Positions 43,156 through 50,247 of a stretch of 64,000 bases of DNA are shown piece by piece (the first letter of the stretch is position 1; each line of letters opens with the position of its first letter). Origin of the DNA: JABWBP01 sp964522165 (GTDB lineage Bacteria; Calditrichota; Calditrichia; RBG-13-44-9; J075). Where the stretch lies: assembly GCA_964522165.1 (NCBI GenBank), contig CAZFVV010000006.1, positions 1 through 64,000 on the forward strand. The letters are read 5' to 3'. The translations under genes were made by a program, and so were the position numbers. The notes beneath the pieces are model-generated. The model had not been told where the DNA came from. It saw only the letters and a list, made by a program, of their open reading frames with translations, and did no database searches.

Positions 43156-44811
43156 CTACAAACCGCCGGGAGATTTATCATTGCGGGCTTCCAAATTCAA
43201 CTGCCAGCGCAAGGTATCGCCCCGGGCAATGAAAATCGCGGTGTCAAAGCGGGAATATTGCGGGTTCACTACAGCCAGGGTGTGCCGGCCGGGGGACAAC
43301 GCCAGCGGGCTGCCCAGCGGGGTCTGTCCTTTCGCCTGCCCGTCAATGTAAATTTCGCCCCAGGGATGCACCCGGCAATCCAGGTAGCCCCACAGGGTAT
43401 CAAGATTGACCGCGATGGCCATGTGCTGCCCCGGCTGCAAGGAGAGGCTCCGAACATACTCCGGGTAGTGGGGATGAATGAGCCGCACGATATGATCGCC
43501 GGGAGGAAGAGAGATAGGATTCTCCAGCGGGGTGGTATCCACTTTCCGTTCGTCGATGTAGATATCCGCCCAGGGAAGGCATTCGATCCGCAAACCGGCC
43601 GGGAGGAGGTTTTCCGCCTCTCCGGAAGAGGCGAGATTTTCCATAGCGGGCGTCGAAGTCTGTTCCGGCAAACTCTTGCGAGGTTGCTGGCGCGATGAAA
43701 TTTCCTTCTCCGGCTGCCCGGCGGCAGGAGGCTGCATAACGGCCAGCCGGGATTCGGTCGCATCCCCGGCGCCGGAAACGGCGGCGCTGTCCGATGGGGT
43801 AAAAGAAACCTCCCCGGTGGTCTCGATGGATTTTTGAGAGTGCAGGAAAACGATACCGCCGGCAATCAGCAGCGCCGCCAGCAGCGCAAGCCAGCGTCGG
43901 CGGAAATGACGGGGCGGGGCAGGGGCGGTTGGCAGGGGCGGACCATCCTCGATATGGAAGCCCTGCGCCGGGGAAATACCGGCCAGGCGTTTCAAAGCCT
44001 CCTTTGCGGATGCGGGACGCTGCCGGCAATCATTTTGCAGCAATGCCTGCAAAATGGCGGGAATGGCGCCCGCTAAATCCCCTCCGTCCCGCGGGGCAGC
44101 CGGAAAATACTCTTCTACCAGCTTTAGCGGCTCAGATTTCAGAATGTTGTTGATGGTTTCGGCGACGTCTTTACCGAGAAAGGGATTCCTGCCGCCGAAA
44201 AGCTCGAATACAACGATGCCGGCGGAAAAGAGATCGCTTTGCGGGGTAAGTTTCTCCCCGCGAATTTGCTCCGGCGACATGTAGGCTGGCGTGCCGACAA
44301 TAGAGGATTTCTGGGTCAGTTGCTCCTCGCCGGCCGCCTGGGCCAGCCCAAAATCGGCGATTTTGAGATGGCAGCTGGCGTTGACCAGGATATTTTCCGG
44401 CTTCAGGTCGCGGTGAATGACCCCGCTTTCATGCGCCAGCGCCAGCCCCCGGAAGAGTTGTTTCGCTAACTCCAGCTTCTGGGTCGCGCTCAATTCCCCT
44501 TTTCGCAGCGCTTCCCGTAGATTGCTGCCGGGGAAATATTCGAACGAGATATAAAAATCGCGGCCCTGGGTGCCAAAATCCAGCACCTTAATGATGTTGG
44601 GGTGATCCAGTTGCGCCAGGATGCGGGCTTCCCGCTGGAAGCGACTCAAGATGGTTCTGTCGGGAAGATTTTCGGTATTCAGGGTTTTGAGGATGATTTT
44701 TTTTCCCAGATAGGCGTGATCCGCCAGGTACACGCCGGTGTGGGCGTCCTTTTTGAGGCATTCGATAACCGCGAATTTGCCGTAGAGGGGGTTGGGATCA
44801 GGAGAATTCAT
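43156..44811 (-). CDS. Membrane Ser/Thr protein kinase with PEGA domains
   Basis: 551 residues. Hanks-type kinase at ~10-275: Lys in KKIILKTLN, catalytic HRDLKPENILV, DFGLAQAAG, GTPAYMSPEQIRGE. The ATP loop is atypical (LKKDAHTGVYLA in place of GxGxxG). One membrane segment (~303-322, WLALLAALLIAGGIVFLH), then two PEGA domains (~400-540; LPAGLRIECLPWADIYIDER and GYLDCRVHPWGEIYIDGQ) outside. PEGA domains bind surface or peptidoglycan structures. It lies 30 bases after a sigma-54 activator, which suggests a signalling pair. Confidence 0.93.
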   Translation of the reverse strand: MNSPDPNPLYGKFAVIECLKKDAHTGVYLADHAYLGKKIILKTLNTENLPDRTILSRFQREARILAQLDHPNIIKVLDFGTQGRDFYISFEYFPGSNLREALRKGELSATQKLELAKQLFRGLALAHESGVIHRDLKPENILVNASCHLKIADFGLAQAAGEEQLTQKSSIVGTPAYMSPEQIRGEKLTPQSDLFSAGIVVFELFGGRNPFLGKDVAETINNILKSEPLKLVEEYFPAAPRDGGDLAGAIPAILQALLQNDCRQRPASAKEALKRLAGISPAQGFHIEDGPPLPTAPAPPRHFRRRWLALLAALLIAGGIVFLHSQKSIETTGEVSFTPSDSAAVSGAGDATESRLAVMQPPAAGQPEKEISSRQQPRKSLPEQTSTPAMENLASSGEAENLLPAGLRIECLPWADIYIDERKVDTTPLENPISLPPGDHIVRLIHPHYPEYVRSLSLQPGQHMAIAVNLDTLWGYLDCRVHPWGEIYIDGQAKGQTPLGSPLALSPGRHTLAVVNPQYSRFDTAIFIARGDTLRWQLNLEARNDKSPGGL

Positions 44812-44841
44812 AGCTTATGCAGTTGTAGTCCGATTATTCTC

Positions 44842-46362
44842 TCACCATTCATTGCCATCCGGTGGCGGCTCAGCACCCATTTCTTTCAACTTCAACTGCA
44901 CCCAGCGCACCGAGACGCCCAATGACTGCGCGGCCCGGGTGCGGTTGCCGCTGAACTTCTCCAACCGGCCCAATAAAAGCTGTTTTTCAAACTCCTTCAG
45001 CGATCCTTTGAACGATTTAGGATCGCTTTCTTCCGCGTCTTCCGGGATCAGGTGTTCCGGCAGGAGTTTATCCCCATCGCAGAGAATAAGGGCGCGCTGT
45101 AGCGTGTTCTCCAATTGGCGCACGTTGCCCGGCCAGGAATATTGGCGCAGCTTCTTCAGCGCCTCCGGGTGCAGGGCGACGTCGCGACCGGCGTATTTGC
45201 GGATGAAAAATTGCGCCAGCAGGGGAATGTCTTCCCGGCGGTCGCGCAGCGGCGGCAGGGTAATGGGGAAGACGTTCAGGCGGTAGAACAGGTCTTCCCG
45301 GAATTTCCCCTTCTGCACCAGTTGTTTCAAATCCTGATTGGTAGCGGCAACCATGCGCACGTTGACCTTCATCGCTTTGGTATCGCCCAGGCGGATAATT
45401 TCCTGGTTTTGCAGCACCCGCAGCAATTTGGCTTGCAGCGCTAAGGAGACGTCGCCAACTTCGTCAAGGAAAAATGTACCCCCGTCAGCCACCTCGAATA
45501 ACCCTTTTTTATCCGCCGCCGCCCCGGTAAAAGCGCCTTTTTTGTAACCGAACAGCTCGCTTTCCAACAGGGTATCGGGGATGGAGCCGCAGAACTGCGC
45601 CAGGTAAGGATTTTTTGCCCGGGGGCTAAGTTTATGAATTGCGTGAGCGGCCAGCTCTTTGCCGGTTCCGCTTTCGCCCAGGATCAGCACCGTGGCGTCG
45701 GTGCGCGCCACCCGGTGAATGAGCGCCGCCAGCCGGCGCATCGGGGCGCTCTCGCCGATCATGTCCGGCAGAGGCTGGGCGGCCTGCAGCCGGTTGCGCA
45801 AAATTTGATTTTCCCGCTCCAGCTCTTCAAAGCGGATAATTCTATCCAGCGCCAGGGAGACCAGGTTGGAGAAGAAATCCAAAAACAGGAGGTTCTCCTC
45901 GGTGAACTCCCGGCGGTTTTCCCGGCTGTCCGCCAGGATCACGCCCCAGATTTGCCCCCGGTAAATGATCGGCACCCCCACCACCGACTGGATGCTGTGC
46001 AGCAGCACGCTCTCAAACTGCGAAAACTGCGGATCGCTTTGGACATTGTGATAGAGGCAGGGCTGCTTTTCGGCGATCACCCGCTGCAATATGCCGGAAG
46101 AAAACTCCGAGAGATCGGTGATCTTCTCCCGGTTCACATTGCGGGCGGCGATGATGGAGAAACGGTTCTCCGCTTCCTCCCAGCGCACAAACAGCCCCCG
46201 CTCCGCGTGAATGACCGCCACCACCAGGTCCAACGCTTCCTCGATCAGGTTGTCCGGGTAAGTTACCCGGTTCAGCAACTGGCTGATGCGGTAGAGCATC
46301 TCGAACTGCGTCTTGCCCAGGCTGCGAAGGTCTTGTAAGTCGGTCGGTTTCAGATCATGCAT
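44842..46362 (-). CDS. GAF-AAA+-Fis sigma-54-dependent transcriptional activator
   Basis: 506 residues. GAF domain (~20-175), AAA+ domain (~205-430) with Walker A GESGTGKE, the sigma-54 contact loop GAFTGA (in YKKGAFTGAAADKKG), Walker B GGTFFLDEVGD and RLNVFPITLPPLRDR, then a Fis-type helix-turn-helix (RTRAAQSLGVSVRWVQLKL). It activates RpoN promoters by ATP-driven opening. There is no receiver domain, so the signal enters through GAF or by phosphorylation. The next gene is a Ser/Thr kinase, a likely input (inference). Confidence 0.95.
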   Translation of the reverse strand: MHDLKPTDLQDLRSLGKTQFEMLYRISQLLNRVTYPDNLIEEALDLVVAVIHAERGLFVRWEEAENRFSIIAARNVNREKITDLSEFSSGILQRVIAEKQPCLYHNVQSDPQFSQFESVLLHSIQSVVGVPIIYRGQIWGVILADSRENRREFTEENLLFLDFFSNLVSLALDRIIRFEELERENQILRNRLQAAQPLPDMIGESAPMRRLAALIHRVARTDATVLILGESGTGKELAAHAIHKLSPRAKNPYLAQFCGSIPDTLLESELFGYKKGAFTGAAADKKGLFEVADGGTFFLDEVGDVSLALQAKLLRVLQNQEIIRLGDTKAMKVNVRMVAATNQDLKQLVQKGKFREDLFYRLNVFPITLPPLRDRREDIPLLAQFFIRKYAGRDVALHPEALKKLRQYSWPGNVRQLENTLQRALILCDGDKLLPEHLIPEDAEESDPKSFKGSLKEFEKQLLLGRLEKFSGNRTRAAQSLGVSVRWVQLKLKEMGAEPPPDGNEW

Positions 46363-46425
46363 GATATGTGATGCGTGAAAGAGTTTACCCTGAGCTTGCC
46401 GAAGGGTAACGCGTGAAAAGTAATA
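46363..46425. repeat. Hairpin CCCTGAGCTTGCCGAAGGG inside GTGATGCGTGAAA words
   Basis: Immediately upstream of the activator start, ATGTGATGCGTGAAAGAGTT is followed by TTACCCTGAGCTTGCCGAA.. (46385-46408, outer pairs TTACCC/GGGTAA) and CGCGTGAAAAGTAA. The CCCTGAGCxTGxCGAAGGG hairpin is a repeat known from many bacteria. It lies in the 70-base gap after the lipoprotein gene. Confidence 0.7.
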
Positions 46426-46432
46426 GGGGCGA

Positions 46433-47416
46433 TCAGGGAAATTTAAACGACGCCGGTTTGGAGCGAGTGCGGTTCAAGTACTCGTCGATGCCCCAGATGA
46501 CCCAGAAATACTCCGCGGTATCCAATTCCGCCTCCAGTGTGAAGCGGGTGGAATCCTGGTGGATATTATCGCGCTGCCAGAACAGTTCCGGGTTGCTGAA
46601 ATCGTCAATTTTCTTGAATACTTCCAGGCGGTAGGTATGGGAGAACCCAGGGATAAATTTCTGCCACTGCAACGTGGGCATGGAGGGAACGGAAACCCCC
46701 CCTAAGGGCGCCAGGATGGTGATCTCCTGTTTGATGACCCGCTGAACCGATTTCCCGCCCACTCGCGTGCGCCGTCCGAATTTATCTTTTACGATGATGT
46801 CAAACCCGTGCCCGACGATCGCTTCGTTATCAAGATTAAAAGGCGCAAGCGCAGTCTTGTAACTGTTCGTATAAAGGTTTTTATCGACGTCGAATTTCAA
46901 GAATCCGGTGATTTGCAAATCCGCAATCTCCCAGAACACCGTGTCGATATCCCCGTCCGGGTCCGAGACCCGCGCCTGCAAGGCCGCCTGGAAATCCGGC
47001 GGGGTGCCGTGCTGGTTGATGACGCTGCTGTAAACCTCCAAACTTTCCAGCAACGGCGCGGCGTTGAGAAAGTACTCCAGGGAGACTTTTTTCACGCCTC
47101 CCCAGGCGACTTGCAGCGAATCGCGATGGTAACCCGGTTTTTCGATTGCCAGCCAGCCGTCCTCCGGCAGAATATTTTCGAAGCGGAAGCGGCCGTCGCT
47201 TCCGGAGATGGTCTGCACTTGCGCGTTTCTCCACCAGACCGCAACACCGGCTAAATTCTGGCGGGGAATGCTGAAGGTCTGCAAGCGGCCTTCCAGCACG
47301 GCATAGGGGCTATTGGGATTGTTGGGGTCCAGGATGTTGTTGCGGGGGGCCTCGCAACCAGCCAGCCAGAGCAGGGCAACGGTGATAATGGCGGATCGGA
47401 AGCGGTTTTTCATCAT
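46433..47416 (-). CDS. Lipoprotein with carboxypeptidase-regulatory-like and Ig-like domains
   Basis: About 327 residues from ATG 47416 (or 47413). The frame opens 46 codons upstream, within repeat DNA. Lipobox LLWLAGC gives a lipid-anchored Cys near residue 20. Next come RNNILDPNNPNSPYA, a carboxypeptidase-regulatory-like module (LEGRLQTFSIPRQNLAGVAV, GSDGRFRFENILPEDGW) and a beta-rich C-terminus with VSVPSMPTLQWQKF.. and FWVIWGIDEYLNRTRS resembling a fibronectin/Ig fold. Envelope structural protein of unknown function, in the same direction as the kinase-activator pair. Confidence 0.8.
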   Translation of the reverse strand: MMKNRFRSAIITVALLWLAGCEAPRNNILDPNNPNSPYAVLEGRLQTFSIPRQNLAGVAVWWRNAQVQTISGSDGRFRFENILPEDGWLAIEKPGYHRDSLQVAWGGVKKVSLEYFLNAAPLLESLEVYSSVINQHGTPPDFQAALQARVSDPDGDIDTVFWEIADLQITGFLKFDVDKNLYTNSYKTALAPFNLDNEAIVGHGFDIIVKDKFGRRTRVGGKSVQRVIKQEITILAPLGGVSVPSMPTLQWQKFIPGFSHTYRLEVFKKIDDFSNPELFWQRDNIHQDSTRFTLEAELDTAEYFWVIWGIDEYLNRTRSKPASFKFP

Positions 47417-47778
47417 AGCATATCCCGGCTTACGGAAATTCAAGCTCAAAATAGCTTTAAAACTGCCCGGAAACAATGAATTTGGGCAATAGCAGGCAAG
47501 CAGGCAGTAGGCAGAAGCAGCAGGCAAGTGGGCGGCAAGTACAACCTCTGGCATAGACTTTATTGCCTCCTGCCCCTGCCCCTGCCCCTGCCCCTTCTCC
47601 TGCCCCTTCTCCCGCCCCTGCTCCTACCCCTGCTCNNNNNNNNNNNNNNNNNNNNNNNNNNNNNNNNNNNNNNNNNNNNNNNNNNNNNNNNNNNNNNNNN
47701 NNNNNNNNNNNNNNNNNNNNNNNNNNNNNNNNNNNCCTGCCCCTGCCCCTTCTCCTGCCCCTTCTCCCGCCCCTGCTC
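47417..47778. other. Intergenic region with word repeats and assembly gap
   Basis: 47486-47530 has AGCAGGCAAGCAGGCAGTAG and GCAGAAGCAGCAGGCAAG words. 47565-47790 is the CCTGCCC repeat around the N run. No gene is visible; the length of the unsequenced part is unknown because 100 N is a conventional placeholder. Confidence 0.6.
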
Positions 47779-47796
47779 CTACCCCTGCTCCTGCCC
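47565..47796. repeat. CCTGCCC/CCTGCTCC tandem repeat interrupted by the assembly gap
   Basis: Imperfect 6- and 12-base units (CCTGCCCCTGCCCC, TTCTCCTGCCCC, CTCCTACCCCTGCTC) on both sides of the gap; the same order of variants appears on the left (47590-47635) and right (47736-47792), so the assembler probably broke on or collapsed this array. The right side includes the stop codon and last codons (LGQEQG) of the DUF72 gene. Confidence 0.85.
47636..47735. other. Assembly gap (100 N)
   Basis: Exactly 100 undetermined bases, the usual placeholder for a gap of unknown size. It lies inside a simple tandem repeat. Frames running through it are not real. Confidence 0.99.
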
Positions 47797-48579
47797 CAAA
47801 AGCCCCGCCTGCCTTTCCAATATCTTTATCATCGCCAGGGCGTTTTCCACCGCTTTTCCCGCGGGATGGTTGTTGAAGAAGATGTAGGTTTTCAGGCTCT
47901 TTTTGATCAATTCGGCGAGGCGGCCGCTCCATTCCTCCAGTTCCGGCTGCCGGTAGTCGTAATTATAGCGGGTTTCGTTGGTTCCTTCCCACCAGTCAGT
48001 TTGATTGCGCCCGTGAAAGCGCACGTAGCCGGTATCCGTGGTGGCAATGTCCTGGGGAGGCAGCAATCCCCGCAGCGGCGGCTCATCCACGTTGACGTAC
48101 CCCATTTCATGGGTTTTCAGGAAATCGAATACTTCCGGACGGTTCCAGGTCCAGTTGCGGAATTCGACAAACAGGGGGAAATCTCCGGCCAGCTCCCGGG
48201 TTTTGGCCAGGTAATCGCGGTTTTCGGGCGTATTTTTGAAGGAGTAAGGAAATTGCGCCAAAAACCCCCGGAATTTGTTCGCTTCGATGAGGGGTTTAAC
48301 CGATTCGGCCAATTCCCCCATGGCGCGCCGGTTTTCTTTTCGAGTATGGGTGGTTTCCCGGTGGGTTTTGACGATGAATTCGAAATGTTCCGGCGTTTTT
48401 CGCTGCAAATGGTAGAAAACCGCGTGGTGGGGAATATTGTAATAGGTGGAATTGATCTCCACCGCCGGGAAATGCCGGGCATAGTGTACCAATTTATCGC
48501 CCGGGGGCAACCCATCGGGATAAAAAACCCCTTCCCAATCCTTGTAGCTGTACCCGCAAGTGCCAATTTTGTAGATCAT
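47779..48579 (-). CDS. DUF72 family protein
   Basis: About 266 residues from ATG 48579 (MIYKIGTCGYSYKDW); the upstream extension lacks family sequence. TIM-barrel DUF72 hallmarks: IGTCGYSYKDWEGVFYP, VEINSTYYNIP, FEFIVKTHRETTH, FLAQFPYSFKNTPENRDYL, PLFVEFRNWTW, YVRFHGRNQTDWW, YIFFNNHPAGKAVENAL. Conserved but without proven function; proposed links are to DNA or sugar metabolism. Its last residues are encoded by the CCTGCCC-type repeat, so the natural C-terminus may have been replaced by the repeat. Confidence 0.9.
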   Translation of the reverse strand: MIYKIGTCGYSYKDWEGVFYPDGLPPGDKLVHYARHFPAVEINSTYYNIPHHAVFYHLQRKTPEHFEFIVKTHRETTHTRKENRRAMGELAESVKPLIEANKFRGFLAQFPYSFKNTPENRDYLAKTRELAGDFPLFVEFRNWTWNRPEVFDFLKTHEMGYVNVDEPPLRGLLPPQDIATTDTGYVRFHGRNQTDWWEGTNETRYNYDYRQPELEEWSGRLAELIKKSLKTYIFFNNHPAGKAVENALAMIKILERQAGLLGQEQG

Positions 48580-48774
48580 TGCCGGTTTTCCCCGATTAAT
48601 CGACGGCCAATTTAAACCCGAAAACAGGAGCGGCAAAATTTATTTTGCTGTTATCATAGTTCAACCTGATCCATGTCATTGTTTTTGAATCCTTCTCTAT
48701 CCCAAATTACCCCCTAAATCGTTTCGTTCTTTGAATGTGACGTTATCAAATTATCCAACTTGCCGGAGGCAATT

Positions 48775-50232
48775 ATGAAACCTTTTTACCTTTTGGGACT
48801 CATTTCATGCTTCTTTGCTACGTTTTTACTGGCCGGGGAGATTCGCGTGGCGCAAACCGTTCCGGCGGCCGGGGCTGTCAATGTAAGCCCCGGTTTGGAA
48901 GAGATCGTCATCGTCTTCAGCGCCCCGGTGAAGCAAAATAGCTGGTCGTTTGTGGAAACCGAAGCGGGCCGGTTCCCGGAAACCGCCGGCGATCCATATT
49001 TTAAAGACAACCGCACCTGCGTCCTGCCGGTAATTCTGGAACCGGAAACGGCCTACAGCCTGGGAATCAACAGCGCCGCCCGCAAAGGATTCAAAAGCGC
49101 CGCGGACGAGACCGTTGCGGTAACGCCGTACCTGCTGACCTTCTCCACCGGCCCGGCCGGCAGCGAGGAGAAAACCGCTCCGCCGCACCGGGAATCTGCC
49201 GCTCCCCAATCGAAAAGCGCGGGCGTTCCGGAAACCATGATCTTCCAGCGCGCCAACGAGCCGAAAGAAGGCGCGTTCAGCCTGCTCATTCCCCGGGGCT
49301 GGCAAACCGAGGGGGGAATTTTGCGCGTCGATCCCACCGCACAGGGCGGGCCTTCCCAATCCGTCGCCGCCAAACTGGATTTTTCAGTGAAGAAGGACCC
49401 CCAGGGTTCGGTGATGGCGCGCTGGCTGCCGGACATCTTGTATTTTGATTCCCGCATGTCCCCCGCCGGGCAGATGGGGCTGTTCCCCCAGGGCAGCAAC
49501 TACATGGGAATGCCGGTGTATTACCTGATGCCGGCGCAGCAATTCCTCAGCCAGATCGTTTTCCCGTATGCCCATCCGCGCGCTTCCGGGGTAAAAATCC
49601 TGGAACAGCGCAGCCTGCCGGAGATCTCTCAGAAATACCGCCAGCGCCAGAAAGCGCTCATACCCCAACTGGATTTCAGCTACGACGCCGCTATCCTGAC
49701 CGTCTCTTACCAGGAAGACGGGGTTACCTTCAAAGAAAAGCTCTTTACCGTGATCGAAAATTGGGGCCAGGCGGGAGCGGGAATGTGGGGAAACAAAGAA
49801 ACCTTCTTCATCCGCGCCCCCGGCAATGGATTCGAACAGTGGGAGCCGGTGTTCAGCCTCATGCAAAATTCGGTGCTCATCAACTCCCAATGGCTGGCGG
49901 GGGAAATTCGCGGGCAAATGCAGCGCGCCGGGATCGTCGCCCAAACCATGCAGGAAATTCAGCGCATCGACCGGGAGATTGTGGAGCATCGACAAAAAAC
50001 CAACGCGGAAATCCACAACGATATGTTCCTCACCCTCACCGACCAGGAAGAATACGTCAATCCTTACACCAACCAGGTAGAGACCGGCTCCAACCAGTGG
50101 CAGTATCGCTGGGTAAACGAGAGCGGCGAGGTGGTTTATACCAACCGGGAGGATTACAATCCGAACCAGGACGTCAATTTGAACCGCTCCGATTACAAAA
50201 AAACCCCGGTGCGGAAGCGGTTTCCGCAGTAG
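48775..50232 (+). CDS. Exported protein with bacterial Ig-like (Big_5/SbsA-like) N-terminal domain
   Basis: 485 residues from ATG 48775, with GGAGG six bases upstream. Signal peptide (MKPFYLLGLISCFFATFLLA). Residues ~20-130 match the Ig-like fold used in surface proteins (VAQTVPAAGAVNVSPGLEEI, FSAPVKQNSWSFVE, LEPETAYSLGIN). The middle (~160-400) is unrecognised. Residues ~425-485 end with a Trp/Tyr/Asn-rich motif (NQWQYRWVNESGEVVYTNRE, DYNPNQDVNLNRSDYKKTPV) shared by some secreted proteins of unknown role. Single gene, convergent with sucrose synthase with only 15 bases between stops. Confidence 0.7.
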   Translation: MKPFYLLGLISCFFATFLLAGEIRVAQTVPAAGAVNVSPGLEEIVIVFSAPVKQNSWSFVETEAGRFPETAGDPYFKDNRTCVLPVILEPETAYSLGINSAARKGFKSAADETVAVTPYLLTFSTGPAGSEEKTAPPHRESAAPQSKSAGVPETMIFQRANEPKEGAFSLLIPRGWQTEGGILRVDPTAQGGPSQSVAAKLDFSVKKDPQGSVMARWLPDILYFDSRMSPAGQMGLFPQGSNYMGMPVYYLMPAQQFLSQIVFPYAHPRASGVKILEQRSLPEISQKYRQRQKALIPQLDFSYDAAILTVSYQEDGVTFKEKLFTVIENWGQAGAGMWGNKETFFIRAPGNGFEQWEPVFSLMQNSVLINSQWLAGEIRGQMQRAGIVAQTMQEIQRIDREIVEHRQKTNAEIHNDMFLTLTDQEEYVNPYTNQVETGSNQWQYRWVNESGEVVYTNREDYNPNQDVNLNRSDYKKTPVRKRFPQ

Positions 50233-50247
50233 CATCATGGGGGAAGG

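Noticed and set aside
47528..48615. Long plus-strand frames through the N gap and across the DUF72 gene
   Set aside because: They pass through undetermined bases and the CCTGCCC repeat and are antisense to a well-supported DUF72 gene.
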